DNA of 5,196 bases from an uncultured Coriobacteriaceae bacterium (GCA_902796815.1 CADBQL010000469.1:1-5196), one strand, 5' to 3'; counted from the stretch's first letter, positions 1-5,196 are shown. Translations and numbers: made by a program. Notes: generated by a model not told the origin, from the letters alone.

Positions 1-404
1 CCGTTGCAGCCAATGCCCAAAAGCTGCATATCGACGCCACCGGCCTCGGCGATTGCCTGGTCATACCCTGCCAGCGCATCATCTGATGTATCGATGCCGC
101 TCGGAATATGCACGGCATTCGGATCAAGGTCGATCTTGTTGAACAGGTTCGTGTCCATGAAGTAACGGTAGCTCTGATCATGGGTGGGCTCGAGGCCTAC
201 GTACTCGTCCAAATTGAATGTCGTGACGTCCTTGAAGCTGATCTCGCCCGCATCGCACATTTTGACGAGTTCGGCGTACAGATCGAGCGGCGTCGACCCG
301 GTAGCGAAGCCGAGCACTGCATTGGGTTTTGCGTCGAGAATCTCCTTGTAGATGGAAGCCGCCTGCTTCGCGATTCCTTCGGGAGTGTCGATGATGACCT
401 TCAT
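1..404 (-). CDS. nagB: Glucosamine-6-phosphate deaminase, N-terminal part (runs off the left edge)
   Basis: NagB interconverts glucosamine-6-phosphate with fructose-6-phosphate plus ammonia in the cytoplasm. Reading the minus strand from the ATG at 404-402 gives 134 full codons starting MKVIIDTPEG. Family landmarks appear in order: the phosphate-binding loop GFATGSTPL (residues 32-40), TFNLDEYVGL (62-71) with Asp66 matching the catalytic Asp72 of the E. coli enzyme, HDQSYRYFM, and the start of the glycine loop LLGIGCNG (128-135). Family members are about 240-270 residues, so roughly half is visible. The catalytic His/Glu residues that follow the glycine loop lie outside the window. The start is supported by GGAAGG six bases upstream. 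It follows glmM by 49 nt on the same strand with no terminator between, so co-transcription is likely. Which direction it runs in vivo cannot be told from sequence. Confidence 0.93.
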   Translation of the reverse strand, partial: MKVIIDTPEGIAKQAASIYKEILDAKPNAVLGFATGSTPLDLYAELVKMCDAGEISFKDVTTFNLDEYVGLEPTHDQSYRYFMDTNLFNKIDLDPNAVHIPSGIDTSDDALAGYDQAIAEAGGVDMQLLGIGCN

Positions 405-453
405 GTTGTTCCTTCCTAAAATGACCGACCTTGTTTAGCGCAAAATCTCTTAT

Positions 454-1794
454 TTAGTCGATGCCCAATTCGGCGATGACCACATCAGCGATTTCGCGAC
501 AATGACGTTTTGTATCTTCGTCGCTGGCCGCTTCGACCATGACGCGAACCAGGGGTTCGGTTCCACTCGGGCGCAGCAAGACGCGACCAGTATCCCCCAT
601 AGCCTCTTCGGCAGCCTTGACCGCAGCCTTCACAGCTTCGTTTTCCTTCACGGCATCTTTGTCGGACACGCGCACGTTAATGAGCTCCTGCGGATAACGG
701 GTGAAGACCTTTGCCGCCTCGTCGACGGTCATACCCAACCGCCTCGTAGCAGCCAAGAACTGCACGGCGGTCATAAGCCCATCGCCCGTCGAGTTGTGTT
801 CGAGCATAATCAGATGCCCGCTCTGCTCACCGCCGATGGCGTAACCCTGGGCACGCATCTCCTCGAGCACGTAGCGGTCACCGACCTTGGTTTGGACGAC
901 CTTGATGCCATGCTTTTCCATGCAGCGCACGAACCCCAGGTTGCACATGACGGTCGAGACAACCGTGTCCTTGGGCAGGCAACCGCGCTGCTTTAAATCG
1001 ATGGCCAGCACAGCTTCCATCATGTCGCCGTCGATTACGTTGCCCTGGCTATCGACGAGCATCACGCGATCGGCGTCGCCGTCATGCGCGATACCCGCAT
1101 CAGCGCCGATTTCACTCACGTATTCCTTGAGCGGCTCGAGATTGGTCGAACCGCATTGCACGTTGATATCGAGTCCGGTGAAGCTGTCGTTCATCGGGCG
1201 CGTATCGGCACCGAGCATCTCGAGCGCTTGGAAGCTCGTCATGCTCGAAGCGCCGTGTCCGCAATCCAGAGCTATCTTCATGCCCGAGAAGCTAGCATCC
1301 TGCGCGCGAATCGAATCGACTGCATGATGCACGTAACGCTCGACGGCATCGGGCACCTCTTCGATCGTGCCCACCGCATCGCCTGCAGGCCGCTCGACGT
1401 CAAGCGTTCCAGATTCGATGGCCTCCTGAATCTGATCCTCGACCTCGTCAGGCAACTTGAAACCCTGCCTATCAAATAACTTGATGCCGTTGTACTCAGG
1501 CGGATTGTGACTCGCGCTGATCACAATGCCGCCATCGCATTCAAGTTGCTTCGTCAGAAGCGCAATGGCAGGCGTCGGGATTATACCCGCGAGAAGAGCT
1601 GTCCCGCCCATGCTCGTGATGCCGGCGCATACGGCTGCCTCGAGCATATCACCCGATAGGCGCGTATCTTTGCCAACCAAAATGCGCGTTCCCTGGAAAC
1701 GTACGGCTGCTTGGCCGAGGCGAAATGCTAATGGGCAGGTCAAATCGATATTTGCGACGCCACGAACGCCGTCGGTTCCAAACATACGTCCCAT
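454..1794 (-). CDS. glmM: Phosphoglucosamine mutase
   Basis: GlmM converts glucosamine-6-phosphate to glucosamine-1-phosphate, the second step towards UDP-N-acetylglucosamine for peptidoglycan. The 446-residue length is normal for the family. All four domain signatures are present: the N-terminal FGTDGVRG (residues 5-12), the phosphoserine loop SASHNPP with the active serine at Ser95, the metal-binding loop DGDADR (238-243), the sugar-binding loop GEQSGH (322-327), and the C-terminal phosphate-binding RPSGTEP (408-414). The SASHNP/GEQSGH pairing and the FGTDGVRG start are GlmM-type rather than those of phosphomannomutases or phosphoglucomutases. The start at 1794 aligns with the usual MG(K/R)-FGTDG opening and has AAAGG about seven bases upstream. 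The next ATG, at residue 4, would cut this conserved start. It is first in a likely glmM-nagB operon driven by the promoter at 1851-1878. The gene appears intact. Confidence 0.97.
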   Translation of the reverse strand: MGRMFGTDGVRGVANIDLTCPLAFRLGQAAVRFQGTRILVGKDTRLSGDMLEAAVCAGITSMGGTALLAGIIPTPAIALLTKQLECDGGIVISASHNPPEYNGIKLFDRQGFKLPDEVEDQIQEAIESGTLDVERPAGDAVGTIEEVPDAVERYVHHAVDSIRAQDASFSGMKIALDCGHGASSMTSFQALEMLGADTRPMNDSFTGLDINVQCGSTNLEPLKEYVSEIGADAGIAHDGDADRVMLVDSQGNVIDGDMMEAVLAIDLKQRGCLPKDTVVSTVMCNLGFVRCMEKHGIKVVQTKVGDRYVLEEMRAQGYAIGGEQSGHLIMLEHNSTGDGLMTAVQFLAATRRLGMTVDEAAKVFTRYPQELINVRVSDKDAVKENEAVKAAVKAAEEAMGDTGRVLLRPSGTEPLVRVMVEAASDEDTKRHCREIADVVIAELGID

Positions 1795-1816
1795 ACGTTG
1801 ACCTTTCTATACAACA

Positions 1817-1830
1817 ATGCGAAAACGCAT
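1817..1830 (-). other. Small hairpin in the predicted glmM leader
   Basis: The arms ATGCG and CGCAT enclose a four-base loop (TTTT in the glmM transcript), giving a 5-bp stem about 22 nt before the glmM start codon and upstream of its ribosome binding site. It may affect translation or stability. It is short enough to be chance. Confidence 0.3.
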
Positions 1831-1850
1831 CCGTGCAAATGAACTCTGCA

Positions 1851-1878
1851 ATTATAGTATGGCTGGTATGTTGTTCAA
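1851..1878 (-). promoter_or_regulatory. Sigma-70-type promoter for glmM-nagB
   Basis: On the minus strand a perfect -10 box TATAAT (complement of 1851-1856) lies 16 bases from a -35 box TTGAAC (complement of 1873-1878, four of six consensus matches). Transcription would start near 1844, leaving a leader of about 50 nt before the glmM ATG. This is the best promoter in the window. The start point is predicted, not observed. Confidence 0.72.
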
Positions 1879-1986
1879 TGTTAATTCTTTGTTGCCCACA
1901 GAAAGCATGGGTCGTAGGGTTTGCAAGCTTCGACCCGCAGAGGTAGACAAGGCGTCCACCCAAGACCAACACAGACAGTAAGTTAA

Positions 1987-2036
1987 GTTTGCACCATTTG
2001 AGACGATGACTGCTGCAGATCATGGTGTTTGCAAAC
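1987..2036. repeat. Imperfect inverted repeat with GTTTGC...CACCAT arms
   Basis: The left arm has GTTTGC then ACCAT (1987-1997). The right arm has ATGGTG then GCAAAC (2022-2036). The complement of the right arm reads GTTTGCAAACACCAT, the same as the left arm apart from four extra bases. The right arm also contains the 10-bp perfect palindrome GTTTGCAAAC (2027-2036). It ends about 25 bases before the predicted tcdA -35 box, so a regulator site is possible. No known operator is recognised. Confidence 0.4.
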
Positions 2037-2060
2037 GAGAAGGTCGCGGCAAGCCACCTC

Positions 2061-2089
2061 TTGCAGTTTCTTTTTCGTGATGTGATACC
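2061..2089 (+). promoter_or_regulatory. Probable tcdA promoter
   Basis: TTGCAG (2061-2066) is a four-of-six match to a -35 box. Seventeen bases later GATACC (2084-2089) could serve as a weak -10, and an alternative TACCCT at 2086-2091 fits a TANNNT pattern. Transcription would start about 30 nt before the tcdA ATG, which has GGAAGGG five bases upstream (2117-2123). The -10 is poor, so the call is tentative. Confidence 0.42.
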
Positions 2090-2128
2090 CTCGGACAAGT
2101 AGGTATTCTTGGCTTCGGAAGGGTCTTT

Positions 2129-2887
2129 ATGAATGAACGGTTTTCGCGCACCGAACTTTTGATTGGCCCTGATGCCATGGTTAGGCTCGCGTCCGCGCGC
2201 GTCGCCGTATTCGGAATCGGCGGAGTCGGCGGATACGCTGTCGAAACGCTTGCGCGGTGCGGGATTGGCGCGCTCGACCTCATCGATAGCGACCTGGTTG
2301 GCATCACCAACGTCAATCGGCAGATCATAGCCCTAGAAAGTACTATTGGGCGAGAAAAGGTTGCCGTCGCATCCGAGCGCATTCGAGACATAAACCCCGA
2401 ATGCAGGGTGCGAGCACATCAATGCTTCTATTTGCCGGCAACGGCCGACGACTTCGATTTTTCTGAATATGACTATATTCTGGATGCAGTCGATACCATA
2501 ACAGCAAAGCTGCAGCTCATCGAGCGCGCACACGAAGCGGGTACGCCCATCATCTCCTGTATGGGCACCGCATACAAGCTCGATCCAACCGCGTTTCGCG
2601 TTGCCGACATCTACGAGACGAGCATATGTCCGCTGGCACGAATTATCCGAAAGGAATGCCGCAAACGCGGAATCAAGCACCTAAAAGTCGTCTACTCCAC
2701 CGAGCCCGCGCACGCGCGCTTTGGCGGAACCAACCTCGAAGATATACGTTGCGAAATGGGAACGATCGACGATGGCGGCCATCGCGTCGGCCGAGCCGGC
2801 ATCCCCGCCTCAATTGCCTTTGTCCCCCCAGCAGCCGGACTTGCCATGGCCGCCGAAGTGATAAAAGACCTCATCAGCGTCGAATGA
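2129..2887 (+). CDS. tcdA: tRNA threonylcarbamoyladenosine dehydratase
   Basis: TcdA (CsdL/YgdL) is an E1/ThiF-type enzyme that uses ATP to dehydrate t6A at position 37 of ANN-decoding tRNAs to the cyclic form ct6A. The 252-residue protein opens with the family's RFSRTELLIG, then the nucleotide-binding GIGGVGG (residues 29-35), DSD at 53-55, and NVNRQ (61-65) with its arginine finger. The substrate-side signatures follow: DAVDTITAK (119-127), CMGTAYKLDPT (144-154), and VADIYETSICPLAR (158-171) with Cys167. These last blocks separate TcdA from ThiF, MoeB and HesA. E. coli TcdA is about 268 residues, so the length is near normal. The start has a strong ribosome binding site. No csdE or csdA partner lies nearby. 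Oddity: the final GAA and TGA codons coincide with the edge of a palindromic repeat, so the C-terminus may have been set by it. Confidence 0.93.
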   Translation: MNERFSRTELLIGPDAMVRLASARVAVFGIGGVGGYAVETLARCGIGALDLIDSDLVGITNVNRQIIALESTIGREKVAVASERIRDINPECRVRAHQCFYLPATADDFDFSEYDYILDAVDTITAKLQLIERAHEAGTPIISCMGTAYKLDPTAFRVADIYETSICPLARIIRKECRKRGIKHLKVVYSTEPAHARFGGTNLEDIRCEMGTIDDGGHRVGRAGIPASIAFVPPAAGLAMAAEVIKDLISVE

Positions 2888-2911
2888 GTCGCGCCCCTGG
2901 GGCGTGACTCA
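2885..2911 (+). repeat. Palindromic repeat copy 1 (overlaps tcdA stop codon)
   Basis: Arms of 13 bases (TGAGTCGCGCCCC and GGGGCGTGACTCA) pair around a single central T at 2898, with one G-T wobble and no other mismatch. The first three bases are the tcdA TGA stop. In the tcdA transcript it would fold into a strong GC-rich hairpin. No run of T follows, so it is not a classic intrinsic terminator. It is the first copy of a four-copy family. Confidence 0.85.
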
Positions 2912-2937
2912 CTGCGGGACGGCGACCGGCCCCCGAA

Positions 2938-2964
2938 TGAGTTTCGCCCCTGAGGCGTGACTCA
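2938..2964 (+). repeat. Palindromic repeat copy 2 (diverged)
   Basis: This has the same layout as copy 1, 53 bases downstream and in the same orientation, centred on T2951. It carries several changes (TTTC in the left arm, TGAGG in the middle), leaving a 13-bp stem with one wobble and two mismatches. Both copies are preceded by CGAATGAGT. It lies between the converging ends of tcdA and ahbC, 17 bases from the ahbC stop codon, and could act on either transcript. Confidence 0.8.
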
Positions 2965-2981
2965 TCATTGTAAAGCCCAGC

Positions 2982-4178
2982 TTAGCGCGGTGCGATTTCC
3001 TCGTCGGTCAGATAGCAAGCGGGATCAGGCGCCCAAAGGTCGCCCGTCGCCGCTTCGGCGCGCACACGGAAGTTTCCGCCGCAGACGTTGAGGAAACGGC
3101 AGGTTTTGCAGCGGCCTTTCACAAAAGGTCGCTTGTCCTTGAGCCGATACATGAGCTCGCTTTGCTCGGTCGTGCGGCTTACGTCCATCCAGATTTCGGA
3201 GAAAGGCCTCTCGCGCACGTTCCCAAAGCTGAAATGACGCCAGAACTGATCAGCGTACACTTCCCCATCCCAGCTCACGCACGAAATACCGTTCCCAGTT
3301 GAGTTACCCTGGTTCCACTCGAGCAGCTGCATGACGTCACGGGCGCGCTCCGGATCTTCCTTGAGCAGCTCCAAGTAGACGAAAGGCGCATCGGCATGAT
3401 TATCAACCGTCAAAATCTCAGGCGTCCCGCCTTCGTCGAACCAGGCACGCGTGCGGTCCATAATCAGGCGCACGACTGCGCGCGTCTGCTCGTGCGTCAG
3501 GTCCATGTCCATCATTTCGGAGCCTCGGCCCGTATATACGAGGTGGTAAAAGCAAGCGCGCTTGATTTGGTTTTCGCGCATTATGTCGAACACGTCGTCG
3601 ATCTCGGTGTAATTGAGCTTGTTGATGGTAAAACGCAAACCGACCTTGATGCCGGCATCGCGCGCGTTAGCAATCCCTTGCATGGAACGGTCGAAAGCTC
3701 CCTTGACACCGCGGAACGCATCGTGCGTCTCGCGCTTGCCGTCGATGGAAATGCCCACGTACGACAATCCCACCTTCGCGAATTCTTGAGCAAGATCAGG
3801 CGTAATCAGCGTTCCATTCGTCGAAATGACCACGCGCATGCCCGCCTGCTTGGCATACGCCATGAGCTCGAGCAGATCATCTCGCACGCACGGTTCCCCG
3901 CCGCTGAATAACAGCACCGGACAGCCAAATGCTGCAAGATCATCGATCATGGCTTTGGCCTCATCGGTCGAAAGCTGGTCATACACGTTCGCGTCGGAAC
4001 CGGCATAGCAATGCTGACAGCGCAGATTGCACGTTTTCGTGCAATTCCACACGACGACCGGCTTTTTGTCGCGGGAGAATTGCAAAAGCCCGCTCGGCAA
4101 ATCCTTCGAGCGTCGCTTGTATCGCAGGACATCTGCAGGCTCTACAGCGCCGCAGTACAGTTTCGAAATACCTATCAC
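2982..4178 (-). CDS. ahbC: 12,18-didecarboxysiroheme deacetylase (radical SAM, alternative heme pathway)
   Basis: AhbC removes the C12 and C18 acetate groups of 12,18-didecarboxysiroheme to give iron-coproporphyrin III, which AhbD then converts to heme b. The 398-residue protein begins MIGISKLYCG and continues with LRYKRRS, LLQFSRDKKPVVVWN, then the radical SAM cluster motif CNLRCQHC (Cys50, Cys54, Cys57), GGEP (93-96), STNGTLIT (119-126) and GISIDG (142-147). The C-terminal third carries Cys300, Cys357, Cys360, Cys366 and Cys388 in a SPASM/twitch-like layout (CKTC, VCGGNFR, DPACYLTDEEI), expected to bind an auxiliary [4Fe-4S] cluster. The N-terminal block and the PDPACYLTDEE tail match AhbC as I remember it. 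The nearest alternatives are NirJ-type heme d1 proteins and AhbD. The start is GTG, backed by AGAGAGGG seven bases upstream. No ahbA, ahbB or ahbD is in the window. Confidence 0.85.
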   Translation of the reverse strand: MIGISKLYCGAVEPADVLRYKRRSKDLPSGLLQFSRDKKPVVVWNCTKTCNLRCQHCYAGSDANVYDQLSTDEAKAMIDDLAAFGCPVLLFSGGEPCVRDDLLELMAYAKQAGMRVVISTNGTLITPDLAQEFAKVGLSYVGISIDGKRETHDAFRGVKGAFDRSMQGIANARDAGIKVGLRFTINKLNYTEIDDVFDIMRENQIKRACFYHLVYTGRGSEMMDMDLTHEQTRAVVRLIMDRTRAWFDEGGTPEILTVDNHADAPFVYLELLKEDPERARDVMQLLEWNQGNSTGNGISCVSWDGEVYADQFWRHFSFGNVRERPFSEIWMDVSRTTEQSELMYRLKDKRPFVKGRCKTCRFLNVCGGNFRVRAEAATGDLWAPDPACYLTDEEIAPR

Positions 4179-4185
4179 GTTTTAT

Positions 4186-4193
4186 CCCTCTCT
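4186..4193 (-). promoter_or_regulatory. Ribosome binding site deciding the ahbC GTG start
   Basis: The minus strand reads AGAGAGGG, seven bases before the GTG at 4178-4176. No in-frame ATG exists nearby, and the protein opening MIGISKLYCG matches the family start, so GTG is the likely initiation codon. A second GAGAGGG sits at 4220-4226 but has no start codon at proper distance. Confidence 0.75.
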
Positions 4194-4243
4194 TTTGAGG
4201 CTTTGTCGGCTTGCCCTTTCCCTCTCAGAATGCCGCCCGTAGC

Positions 4244-4252
4244 CCTATAGCA
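4244..4252 (-). promoter_or_regulatory. Possible extended -10 element for ahbC
   Basis: The minus strand shows TG-C-TATAGG (complement of 4244-4252), an extended -10 pattern that would give a leader of about 60 nt before ahbC. No good -35 is visible. The -35 position (about 4267-4272) falls inside the inverted repeats at 4264-4285, as expected if a regulator binds there. The call is tentative. Confidence 0.4.
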
Positions 4253-4263
4253 TGGTAGCCTTC

Positions 4264-4310
4264 ATCCGCAGTTCGGATAACTGCGAAAATGGATAGTCTT
4301 CTGTTTTCGC
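4264..4310. repeat. Three interlocking inverted repeats upstream of ahbC
   Basis: ATCCG/CGGAT (4264-4268 with 4274-4278) overlaps CGCAGTT/AACTGCG (4267-4273 with 4279-4285, loop CGGAT), which overlaps GCGAAAA/TTTTCGC (4283-4289 with 4304-4310). All arms pair perfectly. The first two are mutually exclusive as hairpins. The cluster sits where the -35 region of ahbC would lie, so an operator is plausible. I do not recognise a known regulator consensus. Confidence 0.55.
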
Positions 4311-4317
4311 TGCTCAA

Positions 4318-4344
4318 TGAGTCGCGCCCCAGGGGCATGACTCA
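4318..4344 (+). repeat. Palindromic repeat copy 3
   Basis: Arms TGAGTCGCGCCCC and GGGGCATGACTCA surround a single A (4331), pairing over 13 positions with one wobble and one mismatch. From 4319 it is identical to copy 4 over 27 bases. Together with copy 4 it lies downstream of the LuxR gene and upstream of ahbC. Confidence 0.85.
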
Positions 4345-4353
4345 CTTCCCGAA

Positions 4354-4380
4354 CGAGTCGCGCCCCAGGGGCATGACTCA
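4354..4380 (+). repeat. Palindromic repeat copy 4
   Basis: Identical to copy 3 across 4355-4381, 36 bases further on and in the same orientation, and preceded by CGAACGAGT like copies 1 and 2. It ends 18 bases from the stop codon of the LuxR gene, so it would be the first hairpin in that gene's 3' end. No U-tract follows on either strand. Confidence 0.85.
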
Positions 4381-4398
4381 CGGCGCCAAAGCCTAAGC

Positions 4399-5196
4399 TC
4401 ATGGCGACACGGTAGCATCGTTCACAAACTCAATGAGCGCATTACGCGAATGAACATCAAGCTTGCGATAGAGGTTCTTCTGGTGAAAGCGCACGGTGCT
4501 TTCCGATACGACGAGCTTCTCAGCAATGTAGCCGCACGAGAAGCCCTGAGCAGTAAGAAACGCGACTTCCGACTCGCGAGGCGTGAGCCCATAGCCGTCG
4601 GTAATCGTCTCAATGCGGGATTGCAGCAGATCGAGGGGGTTCGGCGATTCGATTTCGTCTTCATGGTCGTCCGATTCCGCATGACCCAAATCGCGACCCC
4701 GCTTTGAGCTTTCCGCCTGGTCTAAAGCTGATTCCGATTCGAGACGCTCCGCTTGATCTTCAGATGCTCCCGGCTTCAGACGCGCAATCTCGTCGCCGGC
4801 ATTCAGAAGATTGGGATTATTCTCGCCAGAATCAGTCGTTTCTTTCTCAGGACTGTCCAGGTTTTCGAACAAACCTTCCGACAACGACAAGATTCCCACC
4901 GTGCCAAACGCATGACGATAAAGTGCGTACGTCACAACAAGCACCACGCCAAGCGCAATGACCACCAAACAGGCAACGCCACCAAGGTTTTGCATGCTAT
5001 GAGGTAGCACAGATCCGATCAAATCCCCGAGGACCGTGCCCATCGAGCCGTTTGCGCCCACGAGAATCACAGCGACCAAGAACGCACGGGGAATTCGCAG
5101 GCTCGAGAACAATGCCGGAAAAATCGCCCAATGCAGGTAATGCGAGCAAAACACCGCAGCTAGTATGAGCCCCACGGCAACTTGGATGGAAGCGCG
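4399..5196 (-). CDS. Membrane-anchored LuxR-family transcriptional regulator, C-terminal part
   Basis: The frame is open to the right edge, so the N-terminus lies outside the window. A GTG at 5175-5173 is in frame but falls inside a membrane segment and is unlikely to be the true start. In the 265 visible residues, hydrophobic stretches at about 5-30, 37-60 and 72-94 look like the last membrane helices of a multi-pass domain. Next comes an acidic, polar linker (about 105-190) rich in Glu, Asp and Ser, with degenerate DQAER/DQAES/GHAES repeats. A LuxR/GerE helix-turn-helix follows at about 201-258 (YGLTPRESEV, GYIAEKLVVSESTVRFHQKNLYRKL). Such fusions of a many-helix membrane domain to a LuxR DNA-binding domain are common in Eggerthellaceae and usually have unknown ligands. 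No receiver domain is visible. The target is unknown; ahbC next door is one possibility. A pair of palindromes follows its stop codon. Confidence 0.88.
   Translation of the reverse strand, partial: RASIQVAVGLILAAVFCSHYLHWAIFPALFSSLRIPRAFLVAVILVGANGSMGTVLGDLIGSVLPHSMQNLGGVACLVVIALGVVLVVTYALYRHAFGTVGILSLSEGLFENLDSPEKETTDSGENNPNLLNAGDEIARLKPGASEDQAERLESESALDQAESSKRGRDLGHAESDDHEDEIESPNPLDLLQSRIETITDGYGLTPRESEVAFLTAQGFSCGYIAEKLVVSESTVRFHQKNLYRKLDVHSRNALIEFVNDATVSP

Larger units (their letters stand above)
1795..2128. other. Divergent glmM/tcdA intergenic region, no gene seen
   Basis: These 334 bases separate two divergent genes and are long compared with the other gaps here. I see no convincing coding frame: the frames crossing it overlap glmM or lack a ribosome binding site. 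No tRNA or other RNA gene is recognisable. It holds the glmM promoter on the left and a probable tcdA promoter on the right. In the middle are three GTTTGCA motifs (1919, 1987, 2027) and a loose hairpin GGGTCG/CGACCC (about 1910-1935). Most of 1880-2060 is unexplained. Confidence 0.6.

Noticed and set aside
502..1479. Long plus-strand frames opposite glmM (502-996, 887-1327, 1084-1479)
   Set aside because: They are antisense to an intact glmM, lack recognisable domains and ribosome binding sites, and arise from its codon pattern.
1910..1935. GGGTCG/CGACCC hairpin as a terminator or RNA gene
   Set aside because: It has a six-bp stem with a 16-nt loop and no T-tract or conserved RNA feature.
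1649..2098. Minus-strand 149-codon frame across the glmM start and intergenic region
   Set aside because: It covers the glmM promoter and overlaps glmM out of frame. The translation resembles no family and has no ribosome binding site support.
2885..2965. Short repeats as a CRISPR array
   Set aside because: There are only two copies per site, units are nearly perfect palindromes, spacers are 26 and 9 nt, and no cas gene is nearby.
2885..2975. Classic intrinsic terminator between tcdA and ahbC
   Set aside because: The hairpins are strong but no run of T follows on either strand. Termination remains possible, but the standard pattern is absent.
3396..3911. Plus-strand 171-codon frame inside ahbC
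   Set aside because: It is antisense to the conserved radical SAM domain and its translation shows no motif.
5173..5175. GTG as the start of the LuxR-family gene
   Set aside because: The frame stays open to the window edge with hydrophobic residues upstream, no ribosome binding site is seen, and the start would fall within a membrane helix.

Overview
The window reads as chromosomal, largely housekeeping DNA from an anaerobic, moderately GC-rich bacterium. The best guess is the actinobacterial class Coriobacteriia, family Eggerthellaceae. The reasons are a LuxR-type regulator fused to a multi-pass membrane domain (an architecture greatly expanded in that family), a siroheme-dependent heme gene (ahbC), and the overall codon and base style. 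This taxonomic call is inference, and no genus is claimed.

Layout. Positions 1-1794 hold two minus-strand genes that look like one transcription unit. glmM (phosphoglucosamine mutase) comes first and is followed 49 nt later by nagB (glucosamine-6-phosphate deaminase), which runs off the left edge. A good promoter (TTGAAC-N16-TATAAT) precedes glmM. A 334-nt divergent intergenic region (1795-2128) separates glmM from plus-strand tcdA (tRNA ct6A dehydratase, 2129-2887), which has its own likely promoter. tcdA converges on minus-strand ahbC (2982-4178), a radical SAM enzyme that removes acetate side chains from 12,18-didecarboxysiroheme. Further right, 4399-5196 is the C-terminal part of a membrane-anchored LuxR-family regulator, also on the minus strand, whose N-terminus lies beyond the window.

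How the genes relate. GlmM and NagB share the glucosamine-phosphate node feeding UDP-GlcNAc and peptidoglycan. TcdA acts on tRNA modification. AhbC belongs to the alternative heme route. The LuxR protein sits upstream of ahbC in the same direction, but nothing in the sequence proves that it controls ahbC.

The most interesting non-coding signal is a family of four near-identical palindromes of about 27 nt, all in the same orientation and arranged as two tandem pairs. One pair lies between the converging tcdA and ahbC genes, and the first copy supplies the tcdA stop codon. The other pair lies just past the end of the LuxR gene. They resemble REP-type elements or paired hairpin terminators lacking a U-tract. 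Next to the second pair, upstream of ahbC, is a chain of three interlocking inverted repeats that could be an operator. I saw no convincing new multi-gene system, phage, insertion sequence, CRISPR array or RNA gene.
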